A stretch of 64,000 bases of DNA from Pseudomonas bharatica CSV86 (GTDB taxonomy: Bacteria > Pseudomonadota > Gammaproteobacteria > Pseudomonadales > Pseudomonadaceae), in the NCBI RefSeq assembly GCF_000319305.2, contig NZ_AMWJ02000001.1, positions 620,001-684,000 of the forward strand, given 5' to 3'. The notes beneath the pieces were generated by a model. That model was given only the letters and a program-made list of their open reading frames with translations, did no database searches and was not told where the DNA came from. Shown one piece after another: positions 26,691 to 35,525 of the stretch. Numbering within the stretch: position 1 is the stretch's first letter; every line of letters starts with the position of its first letter. The position numbers were made by a program, and so were the translations under genes.

Positions 26691-29600
26691 GCAACGCGCG
26701 CAGGGCTGCTGGCTTCACCGGTTTGCTGAGGAAGTCGAGGCCGGCCGCGTGCACCTTGGCCATGGTCTCGCCATGTCCGTCGGCGCTGATCACCACCCCC
26801 GGCACCGGCTCGCCGAGGCGGGTGCGTAGCCAGGCCATCAGCTCGGTACCGATTTCGCCATCGTCGAGGTGGTAGTCCACCAGCGCCAGGTGCGGGCGCA
26901 GGCCTTTGTCCAGCAGCGCCGCGCACTCCTCGCGGTTGCGCGCGGTGGACACCTGGCAACCCCAGCGACTGAGCAGGCTGTTCATGCCGATCAGGATGCT
27001 GTCTTCGTTGTCCACGCACAGCACTTGCAGGCCCGCCAGCGGTTGTCCGGCCTGTTCCGGCGATTTCGCAGGTTCCGGCGCCCGGGCCGTGGCCAGCGGC
27101 ACACTGACCCTGAAGACGCTGCCCTTGCCGGTCCATGAGCGTACTTCCAGCGGGTGGCCGAGCACCTTGCACAGGCCGTCGGCGATCGCCAGGCCCAGGC
27201 CCAGGCCTTTCTCGGCGCGGGTCTGGTGACTGTCCAGGCGTTTGAACTCCTCGAAGATCACTTGCAGCTTGTCGTCGGCGATGCCCGGGCCACGGTCCCA
27301 GACTTCCAGCCACAGATGCCCCTGGCTGCGACGCACGCCCAGCAGGATCGGGCTTTTGCCGTAGCGGAAGGCATTGGTCAGGAAGTTCTGCAAAATGCGT
27401 CGCAGCAGCTTCATGTCGCTGTGCACCCGCAGCTTGCTGCCACGCACGCGGAAGTCCAGGCCCTGTTCCTGCGCCAGTACCTTGAACTCGGCGCCGAGGG
27501 TGTCGAACAACTCATTGAGGGCGAATGGCTTGGCGTCCGGGGTGATTTTGCCGTTCTCCAGGCGCGAGATATCCAGCAGGTCGCTGATCAGCTCTTCCGC
27601 CGAGCGCAGCGAGCTGTCCATATGCCGGACCAGTTGCTGGGCTTCCTCCGACAAGCCTTCGGCCTGGTGGGAGAGGGCGGCGGAGAACAGTCGCGCAGCG
27701 TTGAGCGGCTGCATCAGGTCATGGCTGACGGCCGCCAGGAAGCGCGTTTTGGACTTGTTCGCTGCCTCGGCATGGCTTTTCGCCTCGGTCAGCGCCAGGT
27801 TCAGTTGCGACAGCTCGCGCGTACGTTCGGCGACCCGCTGTTCGAGGCTTTCGTTGGAGTCCTTGAGCAATTGCTCGGCTTCGCGGAACGGAGTGATGTC
27901 GGTGAAGCTCATGACGAAGCCGCCGCCGGGCATCGGGTTGCCGATCAGTTCGATGACCCTCCCGTTGGGGAACAGGCGTTCCGAGGTATGCGCACGCCCT
28001 TGGCGCATCCAATGCAGGCGCCGCGCCACATGCACCTGGGCCTCGCCCGGCCCGCACAGGCCGCGTTCGGCGTTGTAGCGAATGATATCGGCGATCGGCC
28101 GGCCGACGCTGATCAGGCCGTCGGGGTAGTTGAACAGTTCCAGGTAACGGCGGTTCCACGCCACCAGGCGCAGCGACTGGTCGACCACGCTGATGCCCTG
28201 GCTGATGTTCTCGATGGCGCCTTGCAGCAGGGCGCGGTTGAATTGCAGCACCTCCGAGGCTTCGTCGGCGATGCGCACCACGTCTTCGAGCTGCATGTCG
28301 CGGCCTTCGATGGCCGCCTTGACCACCGCGCGGGTCGATGACGTCCCCAGTACCCCGGCGAGCAGGCGCTCGGTGTGTTCGATCCATTCACCGTCGGCGT
28401 TCTGGTTGGGGTTGAAGCCCTTGCCCTGGCGATAGGCGAAGCGGATGAAGCTCTGCCGTGCCCGTTCTTCGCCAACGAAACGCGCGGCCAGGTGCAGCAG
28501 GTCGTCGATCTGCACCGCCAGCAGCGAGCGGTTGCTCGGCCGCGAGCTGCTCTGCTGGCCAATGAAGCGCCCGGCCTGCCAGTGCTCGGTGACCCGGGTG
28601 CGCGAGAAGATCGAGACCCAGGCAAAGATGATGAAGTTGCCCGCCAGGGACAGCACCACGCCCTGGGTCAGCGGGGTGATCGGCAGGCCCAGCGGGTTGC
28701 CGTGCAGCCAGGCCAGGCCCGGGAACACCTCCAGCGGCCAGCCGAGACTATGGGCGGCGATCGGCAGGACCAGGGTGTAGAACCAGAGGAAGGTGCCGGT
28801 CGCCAGGCCGGCGAATACGCCGCGGCGGTTGGCCTGTTTCCAGTACAGGGCACCGAGCATCGCCGGGGTCAGTTGGGTCACCGCTGCGAAGGCGATCTGG
28901 CCGATGGTCGCCAGGCTCGCCGTGGAGCCGAGCAGGCGATAGCTGACATAGGCCAGCAGGAGAATGACCACGATGGTCACCCGGCGCACCGTCAACATCC
29001 AGCTGCGGAACGCCTCGAACGGCCGCTCGGCGTTGTTGCGCCGCAGCAGCCAGGGCAGCAGCATGTCGTTGGAAACCATGGTCGAAAGCGCCACCGCCTC
29101 GACGATGACCATGCCGGTAGCCGCCGAAGCGCCGCCGATGAAAGCCAGCAGGGCCAGGCTCGGATGGGCCTCGGCCAGGGGCAGGCTGATGACGAAGGAA
29201 TCGGAAATCACCGTGCCCGGCAGCAGCATCTGCCCGGCCAGGGCGATGGGCACCACGAACAGCGCCGCCAGGACCAGGTACAGGGGAAAGACCCAGCGCG
29301 CCAGGCGCATGTCCTGGGGCTCGATGTTTTCCACCACCGTGACCTGGAACTGCCGGGGCAGGCAGATGATCGCCATCATCGCCACGCCGGTCTGGACGAT
29401 CATCGACGGCCAGTTGATGGTTTCCTGCCAATAGTTGTCCAGGGCCGGGGCGGCGCGGGCCTGGCTGAACAGGTCGTCGAAGCCGTCGTACAGGTTGAAC
29501 ACCACGAAGGCACCGACGGCGAGGAAGGCCAGCAGTTTGACGATGGCCTCGAAGGCGATCGCCAGGACCATGCCGCGATGGTGCTCGGTCACGTCCAGGC

Positions 29601-30138
29601 TGCGGGTGCCGAAGACGATGGAAAACAGGGCCAGGACCAGGGAGACCACCAGCGCCGTGTCCTGCACCCGGCTACCGGTGGCGTCGGCATTGGCGCCGAT
29701 CAGCAGGTTGACGCCAAGGACGATGCCCTTGAGCTGCAGGGCGATGTAAGGCAGCACGCCGACCAGGCAGATCAGCGCCACCACCACGGCCAGGGTCTGG
29801 GACTTGCCATAGCGCGCGGCGATGAAGTCGGCGATGGAGGTGATGTTCTCCTGCTTGCTGATCAGCACCATCTTCTGTAGCACCCAGGGCGCAAAGATCA
29901 GCAGCAGCACCGGGCCGAGGTAGATCGGGAGAAACGCCCAGAGCTGTTCCGCAGCCTGGCCGACCGCGCCGAAGAACGTCCAGCTGGTGCAATACACCGC
30001 CAGCGACAGGCTATAGACCCAGGCACGCAGGCGCGGTGGCAGCGGCGTGCCGCGACGGTCGCCGTAGAAGGCAATGGCGAACATGACGGCCATATAGGCC
30101 AGGGCGACCACCGCGATCAGCCCGCTGGACAACGACAT
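26662..30138 (-). CDS. mxtR: Hybrid sensor kinase with sodium/solute symporter domain (MxtR/CrbS type)
   Basis: A 1158-residue fusion. Residues 1 to about 490 form an SSS-family transporter domain of about 13 membrane helices (YCTSWTFFGAVGQAAEQ, FAPWVLQKM). A linker and PAS domain (about 650-760) follow, then a coiled coil, HisKA with phosphoacceptor His806 in AAVSHDLMQPLNAARLF, HATPase_c, and a receiver domain with Asp1088 in LALVDYHLDDG. This layout and length match MxtR/CrbS, which with the regulator ErdR/CrbR controls acetate assimilation (acs) genes; that assignment is from family knowledge. NahK-type kinases lack the symporter, and CbrA lacks the receiver. Confidence 0.85.
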   Translation of the reverse strand: MSLSSGLIAVVALAYMAVMFAIAFYGDRRGTPLPPRLRAWVYSLSLAVYCTSWTFFGAVGQAAEQLWAFLPIYLGPVLLLIFAPWVLQKMVLISKQENITSIADFIAARYGKSQTLAVVVALICLVGVLPYIALQLKGIVLGVNLLIGANADATGSRVQDTALVVSLVLALFSIVFGTRSLDVTEHHRGMVLAIAFEAIVKLLAFLAVGAFVVFNLYDGFDDLFSQARAAPALDNYWQETINWPSMIVQTGVAMMAIICLPRQFQVTVVENIEPQDMRLARWVFPLYLVLAALFVVPIALAGQMLLPGTVISDSFVISLPLAEAHPSLALLAFIGGASAATGMVIVEAVALSTMVSNDMLLPWLLRRNNAERPFEAFRSWMLTVRRVTIVVILLLAYVSYRLLGSTASLATIGQIAFAAVTQLTPAMLGALYWKQANRRGVFAGLATGTFLWFYTLVLPIAAHSLGWPLEVFPGLAWLHGNPLGLPITPLTQGVVLSLAGNFIIFAWVSIFSRTRVTEHWQAGRFIGQQSSSRPSNRSLLAVQIDDLLHLAARFVGEERARQSFIRFAYRQGKGFNPNQNADGEWIEHTERLLAGVLGTSSTRAVVKAAIEGRDMQLEDVVRIADEASEVLQFNRALLQGAIENISQGISVVDQSLRLVAWNRRYLELFNYPDGLISVGRPIADIIRYNAERGLCGPGEAQVHVARRLHWMRQGRAHTSERLFPNGRVIELIGNPMPGGGFVMSFTDITPFREAEQLLKDSNESLEQRVAERTRELSQLNLALTEAKSHAEAANKSKTRFLAAVSHDLMQPLNAARLFSAALSHQAEGLSEEAQQLVRHMDSSLRSAEELISDLLDISRLENGKITPDAKPFALNELFDTLGAEFKVLAQEQGLDFRVRGSKLRVHSDMKLLRRILQNFLTNAFRYGKSPILLGVRRSQGHLWLEVWDRGPGIADDKLQVIFEEFKRLDSHQTRAEKGLGLGLAIADGLCKVLGHPLEVRSWTGKGSVFRVSVPLATARAPEPAKSPEQAGQPLAGLQVLCVDNEDSILIGMNSLLSRWGCQVSTARNREECAALLDKGLRPHLALVDYHLDDGEIGTELMAWLRTRLGEPVPGVVISADGHGETMAKVHAAGLDFLSKPVKPAALRALLNRHLSLVQ

Positions 30139-30281
30139 GGAGACTCCGAACCAAAAACCACCTCGGTCAATCAGTCTGGCATGCCGCCTGCACTTCGTCA
30201 GCGCCGACGAAAGTCGCGGTGGCAGGACGTCGCAGGGAAAGGCCGTTTCAGGCGGTTCGCGGCAGCATCGGGCAGTTTTGT

Positions 30282-30305
30282 TATCTGCTAAATCGATAAC
30301 AGATA
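30282..30305. promoter_or_regulatory. Inverted repeat in the AT-rich leader of the TDT gene
   Basis: TATCTG and CAGATA are separated by 12 bases in an unusually AT-rich stretch (30280-30350) between two divergent genes. The spacing suits a LysR-type or other dimeric regulator site for the TDT exporter gene. The rest of the 246-base gap shows nothing clear. Confidence 0.4.
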
Positions 30306-30384
30306 GAGAAAATAACCGTTATATGGATATATCTTTTACTTGTAAGGTGTTTTCACCTCTTCAGAGGACAGGAGACCCGACATC

Positions 30385-31518
30385 ATGCCTTGCCAGACCG
30401 CCGCCCATCCCTTGCGCCCCTTCAATCGACTGACCCATCCCCGGGAAGTGATTCGTCAATTCACCCCCAACTGGTTCGCCGTGGTCATGGGCACCGGCGT
30501 GCTGGCGCTGGCCTTGCCCCAGGCGTTCCCTCGGCTGCACCCGGTAGCCGAGGCGCTGTGGTGGCTGGCGCTGGGCTTGTTCGCCCTGTTCAGCGTTCTA
30601 TACAGCGCGCGCTGGCTGATGTTCTTCCATGAGGCGCGACGCATCTTCAGTCATTCCACGGTCTCGATGTTCTTCGGCACCATACCCATGGGGTTGGCGA
30701 CCGTGCTCAACGGCGCGCTGGTATTCGGCCTGGCGCGGTTTGGCCAGGGCATCCTGCCGTGGGTAGAGGCGCTGTGGTGGGTAGACGTAGGCATGGCCCT
30801 GCTCTGCGGCGTGGCGATACCTTTCCTGATGTTCACCCGCCAGGAGCACAGCATCGACCAGATGACCGCCGTCTGGCTGCTGCCGGTGGTGGCCGCGGAA
30901 GTGGCGGCGGCCAGCGGCGGCTTGCTTGCTCCGCACCTTGTGGACAGTGCGCGGCAGTTGCAGGTGCTGGTCACCAGCTATGTGTTGTGGGCGGTGTCGT
31001 TGCCGGTAGCGTTCAGCATCCTGACCATCCTGATCCTGCGCATGGTCCTGCATAAGCTGCCGCCGGCGCACATGGCCGCGTCGAGCTGGCTGGCGCTGGG
31101 GCCGATCGGCACCGGAGCGCTGGGCATGTTGCTGCTCGGTGGCGATGCGCCAGCGATCTTCGCCGCCAACGGGCTGGCCGGCTTCGGCGAAACCGCGCGC
31201 GGGCTGGGGCTGATCGCCGGGATGGTGCTGTGGGGGTGCGGGTTCTGGTGGTTGCTCACGGCCGTGCTGATCACCCTCAAGCATGTGCATCAGGGCATGC
31301 CGTTCAATTTGGGCTGGTGGGGCTTCACCTTTCCGCTGGGGGTGTATGCGCTGGCGACCCTGAGGCTCGGGGCGTGGCTGGAATTGGGGTTCTTCAAGGG
31401 CATGGGCGCGCTGCTGGTGGTGGCGCTGGTGGGGTTGTGGGCTCTGGTGGGTTGGCGAACCTTGTGCGGGGCCTGGCGGGGGGAGCTGTTTTTTTCTCCC
31501 TGCATCAAACAGGCTTGA
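30385..31518 (+). CDS. TDT family transporter (TehA/SLAC1 fold), possible sulfite exporter
   Basis: A 377-residue membrane protein with about ten helices. FTPNWFAVVMGTGVLALAL, MFFGTIPMGLATVLNG, LLPVVAAEVAAASGGLL and the late NLGWWGFTFPLGVYALATL are typical of the tellurite-resistance/dicarboxylate transporter family, which includes sulfite exporters and malate carriers. Substrate is not determinable from sequence alone. RBS AGGAG precedes the ATG. A REPIN follows directly after the stop codon. Confidence 0.88.
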   Translation: MPCQTAAHPLRPFNRLTHPREVIRQFTPNWFAVVMGTGVLALALPQAFPRLHPVAEALWWLALGLFALFSVLYSARWLMFFHEARRIFSHSTVSMFFGTIPMGLATVLNGALVFGLARFGQGILPWVEALWWVDVGMALLCGVAIPFLMFTRQEHSIDQMTAVWLLPVVAAEVAAASGGLLAPHLVDSARQLQVLVTSYVLWAVSLPVAFSILTILILRMVLHKLPPAHMAASSWLALGPIGTGALGMLLLGGDAPAIFAANGLAGFGETARGLGLIAGMVLWGCGFWWLLTAVLITLKHVHQGMPFNLGWWGFTFPLGVYALATLRLGAWLELGFFKGMGALLVVALVGLWALVGWRTLCGAWRGELFFSPCIKQA

Positions 31519-31605
31519 GGGCCCCATCGCTGGCAAGCCAGCTCCCACAAGGTTCGCGGTGCATGCGATCCCTGTGGGAGCTGGCTTGCCAGCGATGAGG
31601 CCCCC
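31519..31605. repeat. REPIN 3
   Basis: Inverted pair of the REP core GAGCTGGCTTGCCAGC with about 30 bases between the arms, starting right after the TDT stop codon. Confidence 0.93.
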
Positions 31606-31699
31606 GGGGCTGGCCGCAGGGAAGGCTTATCCGGCAAAGTGTGGCTTTTCCCGATTTCGGCGCCTCAAATAACCAACGCCCCGAACAGGTACATGGACG

Positions 31700-33574
31700 A
31701 TGAGCCACACCTCGCAGTTCGCCTTGCTGAAGAAGCGCCGCTTCTTGCCTTTCTTCATTACCCAGTCGCTGGGTGCCTTCAACGACAACCTGTACAAGCA
31801 GTCGCTGATCCTGGCGATCCTCTACAAGTTGAGCCTGGGCGGCGATGGCTCGATGCTGGTCAACCTCTGCGCCTTGCTGTTCATCCTGCCGTTCTTCCTG
31901 TTCTCGGCCCTGGCCGGACAGTTCGGCGAAAAGTTTGCCAAGGACGCGCTGATCCGCACCATCAAGCTGGCCGAGGTGGTGATCATGGCCATCGGCGCCG
32001 TGGGCTTTATCTTCAACCAGCTGTGGCTGCTGCTCCTGGCGCTGTTCGCCATGGGTACCCACTCGGCGCTGTTCGGCCCGGTCAAGTATTCGATCCTGCC
32101 CCAGGCCTTGCGCGAAGAAGAGCTGGTCGGCGGCAACGGCCTGGTGGAAATGGGCACCTTCCTGGCGATCCTCGCCGGTACCATCGCCGCCGGGGTGATG
32201 ATGTCCACCTCGGAATATGCCCCGGTGGTGGCCTGCGGCATCGTTCTTACCGCCGCGCTCGGCTATCTCGCCAGCCGCTTCATTCCACGCGCCGCCGCCG
32301 CGTCGCCGCAGCTCAAGCTGCAATGGAACATCTTCTCGCAAACTGCCGCGACCCTGCGCCTGGGCCTGGGCCAGACCCCGGCGGTATCGCGCTCGATCGT
32401 CGGCAACTCGTGGTTCTGGTTCGTCGGGGCGATCTACCTGACCCAGATCCCGGAGTACGCCAAGCTGTGGATGCATGGCGATGAAACCGTGGTCACCCTG
32501 ATCCTGACCCTGTTCTCGGTGGGCATCGCCCTCGGCTCGCTGCTCTGCGAACGCCTGAGCGGACGCAAGGTGGAGATCGGTTTGGTGCCGTTCGGCTCCT
32601 TCGGCCTGACCCTGTTCGGCCTGCTCTGGTGGTGGCACTCCGGGGACATCCCGGCAGCCGCCGCGCCATATGACTGGCTGGCGCTGCTGGAGATGAGCAA
32701 CGCCTGGTGGATCCTGCTGTCGATCGTCGGTCTCGGGGTATTCGGCGGCTTCTATATCGTGCCGCTGTATGCCCTGATCCAGGCGCGCACCGCCGAGGAC
32801 CAGCGCGCCCGGGTGATCGCTGCGAACAACATCCTCAATGCGCTGTTCATGGTGGTTTCGGCCATCTTCACCATGCTCTTGCTGGGCGTCGCCGGGCTGG
32901 AGATTCCCCAGCTGTTCCTGGTGGTGTCGTTGCTGAACATCGCGGTGAACGCCTACATCTTCAAGATCGTCCCCGAATTCAGCATGCGCTTCATGATCTG
33001 GCTGTTGAGCCATTCCATGTACCGGGTCAAGCACCGCGACCTGGAGCGCATCCCCGACGAGGGCGCGGCGCTGCTGGTGTGCAACCACGTGTCCTTCGTC
33101 GATGCGCTGCTGATCGCCGGGGCCGTGCGACGGCCGATGCGTTTCGTCATGTACTACAAGATCTACAACCTGCCGGTGCTCAACTTCATCTTCCGCACCG
33201 CCGGGGCCATCCCGATTGCCGGGCGCAACGAGGACCGCGCCACCTTCGACCAGGCCTTCGAGCGGATTGCCGCGTATCTGGAGGAAGGCGAGCTGGTCTG
33301 CATCTTCCCGGAAGGCAAGCTGACCGGGGATGGCGAGATCGACGAATTCAAGGGCGGGGTCAGGCTGATCCTCGAACGCACCCCGGTGCCGGTGATTCCA
33401 CTGGCGTTGCAGGGCTTGTGGGGCAGTTTCTTCAGTCGCGATCCGGCCAAGGGCTTTTTCCGCCGTTTCTGGTCGCGGGTGACCCTAGTGGCCGGCGATG
33501 CGATTCCCAGTGAGGAAGCGCAGCCGGCGCTGTTGCGTGAAAGGGTCGGGGCGCTGCGCGGAGAGGTTCGCTAG
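31700..33574 (+). CDS. MFS-acyltransferase fusion (LplT-PlsC like lysophospholipid remodelling)
   Basis: A 624-residue fusion. Residues 1 to about 425 are an MFS domain like LplT ([31 protein letters not shown]), which flips lysophospholipids inward. Residues about 430-624 are a PlsC-type acyltransferase with the catalytic pair His463/Asp468 in NHVSFVD and the substrate motif [10 protein letters not shown]. In E. coli the equivalent functions sit on LplT and Aas; here one polypeptide would both import and reacylate. The stop codon shares CTAG with the convergent sugE stop. Confidence 0.9.
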   Translation: MSHTSQFALLKKRRFLPFFITQSLGAFNDNLYKQSLILAILYKLSLGGDGSMLVNLCALLFILPFFLFSALAGQFGEKFAKDALIRTIKLAEVVIMAIGAVGFIFNQLWLLLLALFAMGTHSALFGPVKYSILPQALREEELVGGNGLVEMGTFLAILAGTIAAGVMMSTSEYAPVVACGIVLTAALGYLASRFIPRAAAASPQLKLQWNIFSQTAATLRLGLGQTPAVSRSIVGNSWFWFVGAIYLTQIPEYAKLWMHGDETVVTLILTLFSVGIALGSLLCERLSGRKVEIGLVPFGSFGLTLFGLLWWWHSGDIPAAAAPYDWLALLEMSNAWWILLSIVGLGVFGGFYIVPLYALIQARTAEDQRARVIAANNILNALFMVVSAIFTMLLLGVAGLEIPQLFLVVSLLNIAVNAYIFKIVPEFSMRFMIWLLSHSMYRVKHRDLERIPDEGAALLVCNHVSFVDALLIAGAVRRPMRFVMYYKIYNLPVLNFIFRTAGAIPIAGRNEDRATFDQAFERIAAYLEEGELVCIFPEGKLTGDGEIDEFKGGVRLILERTPVPVIPLALQGLWGSFFSRDPAKGFFRRFWSRVTLVAGDAIPSEEAQPALLRERVGALRGEVR

Positions 33575-33888
33575 CTGGCGCTGACCTTGAGGCCGATCAG
33601 GCCGGCGATGATCAGCGCCACGCTGGCCAGGCGCACCAGGGCCATGGATTCGCCGAACAGGATGACCCCGGCGATCACCGTGCCGACGGCACCGACGCCG
33701 GTCCAGATGGCATAGGCGGTGCCCAGCGGCAGTTCCTTCATGGCCAGGCCGAGCAGGCCCAGGCTGATGGCCATGGCGGCGATGGTCAGGACGGTGGGGA
33801 GAGGGCGGGTAAAGCCGTCGGTGTATTTCAGGCCGACGGCCCAGCCGACTTCGAAAAGGCCGGCGCAAAACAGGATGATCCAGGACAT
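33571..33888 (-). CDS. sugE: SMR family guanidinium exporter (SugE/Gdx)
   Basis: A 105-residue, four-helix small multidrug resistance protein working as a dual-topology dimer. The essential membrane glutamate is Glu13 ([19 protein letters not shown]), and [18 protein letters not shown] is the Gdx-type signature rather than the promiscuous Qac type. A guanidine-II riboswitch in its leader supports guanidinium/proton antiport. ATG 33888 has GGAG upstream; the in-frame upstream extension runs through the riboswitch and is not coding. Confidence 0.94.
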   Translation of the reverse strand: MSWIILFCAGLFEVGWAVGLKYTDGFTRPLPTVLTIAAMAISLGLLGLAMKELPLGTAYAIWTGVGAVGTVIAGVILFGESMALVRLASVALIIAGLIGLKVSAS

Positions 33889-33911
33889 GTTCGATACTCC
33901 ATCAGTGTGAT

Positions 33912-33959
33912 GGGGCCGTCCCCGGGCGTTCACGCGTTGCGTCGCGAGGCCGTCCTCGC
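33912..33959 (-). promoter_or_regulatory. Guanidine-II (mini-ykkC) riboswitch
   Basis: On the minus strand two hairpins follow each other: GCGAGG-ACGG-CCTCGC (33959-33944) and GGGG-ACGG-CCCC (33923-33912), with a 20-base linker. Tandem hairpins with ACGR loops are the hallmark of the guanidine-II class. The second hairpin ends only a few bases before the GGAG ribosome site of sugE, so guanidinium binding should free the site and turn translation on. Confidence 0.92.
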
Positions 33960-34020
33960 TGTGCGCGCTATGGTGCACCGTTCTGGTGCCTGGAGCAAAT
34001 ATCCAAGGATCACATCTAAT

Positions 34021-34096
34021 CCTGTGGGAGCTGGCTTGCCAGCGATAGCGGCAGTGAATTCACCATCGCAATCGCTGGCAAGCCAGCTCCCACAGG
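34021..34096. repeat. REPIN 4
   Basis: Inverted pair of the REP core GAGCTGGCTTGCCAGC with a spacer of about 24 bases, between the sugE riboswitch and the end of rdgC. Confidence 0.93.
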
Positions 34097-34130
34097 TTTA
34101 TTCAGTGTCCTCGGGAGTGGCGCAAGGCCG

Positions 34131-35051
34131 TCAGATCCCCTGCGGAATCTCTTCCCCACCCAGCGCCTCGAACAGCGCCGGGAGGAATTCGGTGAAGGTC
34201 AGCATCATCAGGGTGAAGCTGGCATCCAGCTGGCCCAGCGCTTCCTCGCCGCCGTCTTCCTCGGCCTGGTCCTGCAGCAGTTCCTCGAACTTCAGGCGCT
34301 TGATCACCGTCTTGTCGTCGAGCACGAACGACAGCTTGTCCTGCCAGGCCAGGGCCAGTTGGGTGACCTGCTTGCCGGTGCCCAGGTGCATCTGGATTTC
34401 TTCGCTGGTCAGGTCCTGGCGCTTGCAGCGCACGATGCCACCGTCTTCGTGGGTGTCGCGCAGTTCGCATTCGTCCAGCACGTGGAAGTCCGGGGCAGCC
34501 TGCTGGTTCTTCACCCAGTCGGTCATGGTCGCGCTTGGTGCAATCTTCACGGTCACCGGACGCACCGGCAGCGAACCCATCACTTCACGCAGGGTCGAGA
34601 GCAGGTCTTCGGCACGCTTGGCGCTGGCCGAGTTGACCAGGATCAGGCCGAGCTTCGGCGCGATGGCGGCGAAGATCATTGCCCGGCGAATGAAGGCCCG
34701 GGGCAGGAAGGCCTGGACGATCTCGTCCTTGATCTGGTCGCGTTCCTTTTTGTAGACCTTGCGCATCTGCTCGGCCTCGATCTCCTCGACCTTCTCCTTG
34801 ACCGCGTCGCGCACGACGCTGCCTGGCAGGATGCGCTCTTCCTTGCGCGCGGCGATCAGCAGGAAGTCACCGCTGACATGCACCAGGGGAGCGTCCTCGC
34901 CTTTGCCGAACGGAGCGACGAAGCCATAGGTGGTCAACTCCTGGCTGGCGCACGGGCGGGCGGGCTTGCTGGCCAGTGCGGTTTCCAGTGCTTCGGCATC
35001 GAACGGAATGTCCTGGGTCAGGCGGTAGCTCAGCAGGTTTTTGAACCACAT
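34131..35051 (-). CDS. rdgC: Recombination-associated protein RdgC
   Basis: A ring-forming double-stranded DNA binding protein that modulates RecA. The 306-residue protein starts [20 protein letters not shown] and has family segments [13 protein letters not shown] ([11 protein letters not shown]), [34 protein letters not shown] and [18 protein letters not shown], with the usual length. It is transcribed away from the tRNA pair. Confidence 0.96.
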   Translation of the reverse strand: MWFKNLLSYRLTQDIPFDAEALETALASKPARPCASQELTTYGFVAPFGKGEDAPLVHVSGDFLLIAARKEERILPGSVVRDAVKEKVEEIEAEQMRKVYKKERDQIKDEIVQAFLPRAFIRRAMIFAAIAPKLGLILVNSASAKRAEDLLSTLREVMGSLPVRPVTVKIAPSATMTDWVKNQQAAPDFHVLDECELRDTHEDGGIVRCKRQDLTSEEIQMHLGTGKQVTQLALAWQDKLSFVLDDKTVIKRLKFEELLQDQAEEDGGEEALGQLDASFTLMMLTFTEFLPALFEALGGEEIPQGI

Positions 35052-35161
35052 GGGGCGGATCTCTCCTCTCTATATAAGGGGGGCATTATTCTCCGGCGGA
35101 CGCTTCCAGGCCAAGTCCGCTAAGTCGTTGGAACGCCTGAAAATTTTTTTTCAAAAAGTGC

Positions 35162-35190
35162 TTTACAGACCTTGGGGTGCTCCGTAGAAT
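35162..35190 (+). promoter_or_regulatory. Sigma-70 promoter of the tRNA pair
   Basis: TTTACA (35162-35167) and TAGAAT (35185-35190) are separated by 17 bases, and a GC-rich discriminator (GCGCGCC) follows, as expected for stable RNA promoters under stringent control. Transcription should begin near 35197. Confidence 0.8.
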
Positions 35191-35210
35191 GCGCGCCACA
35201 CCGAGACGAT

Positions 35211-35286
35211 GGGTGATTAGCTCAGCCGGGAGAGCATCTGCCTTACAAGCAGAGGGTCGGCGGTTCGATCCCGTCATCACCCACCA
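35211..35286 (+). tRNA. tRNA-Val (anticodon TAC)
   Basis: A 76-base cloverleaf with acceptor stem GGGTGAT/ATCACCC, discriminator A and encoded CCA. The anticodon loop CTTACAA is closed by TCTGC/GCAGA, and the T arm has GGTTCGATCC. Confidence 0.98.
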
Positions 35287-35302
35287 CTTCTCAGTGTTAC
35301 GC

Positions 35303-35379
35303 GCAGCGGTAGTTCAGTCGGTTAGAATACCGGCCTGTCACGCCGGGGGTCGCGGGTTCGAGTCCCGTCCGCTGCGCCA
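35303..35379 (+). tRNA. tRNA-Asp (anticodon GTC)
   Basis: A 77-base cloverleaf with acceptor stem GCAGCGG/CCGCTGC, discriminator G and encoded CCA. The anticodon loop CTGTCAC is closed by CCGGC/GCCGG. It lies 16 bases after tRNA-Val and shares its promoter and terminator. Confidence 0.98.
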
Positions 35380-35418
35380 TATTCAACTTCCAGGGCCCAC
35401 TGAACACCCGGAAGTTAC

Positions 35419-35448
35419 AAAAAAAGCGACCTTAGGGTCGCTTTTTTT
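35419..35448 (+). terminator. Intrinsic terminator of the tRNA operon
   Basis: AGCGACC, TTA loop, GGTCGCT followed by T7 and preceded by an A tract; a classic strong terminator. Confidence 0.95.
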
Positions 35449-35525
35449 GTTTCCGTCGTTCGTCCAGAATCAAACCAGCGCGCTGGTGTCACTTGCCAGC
35501 ACCTTTTCTGAGCAAGAGATCGACC

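Noticed and set aside
28375..29880. Plus-strand frame of about 500 codons opposite the sensor kinase
   Set aside because: Low-complexity translation full of Gln, His, Asp and Gly; it mirrors the transporter domain codons of the real gene.
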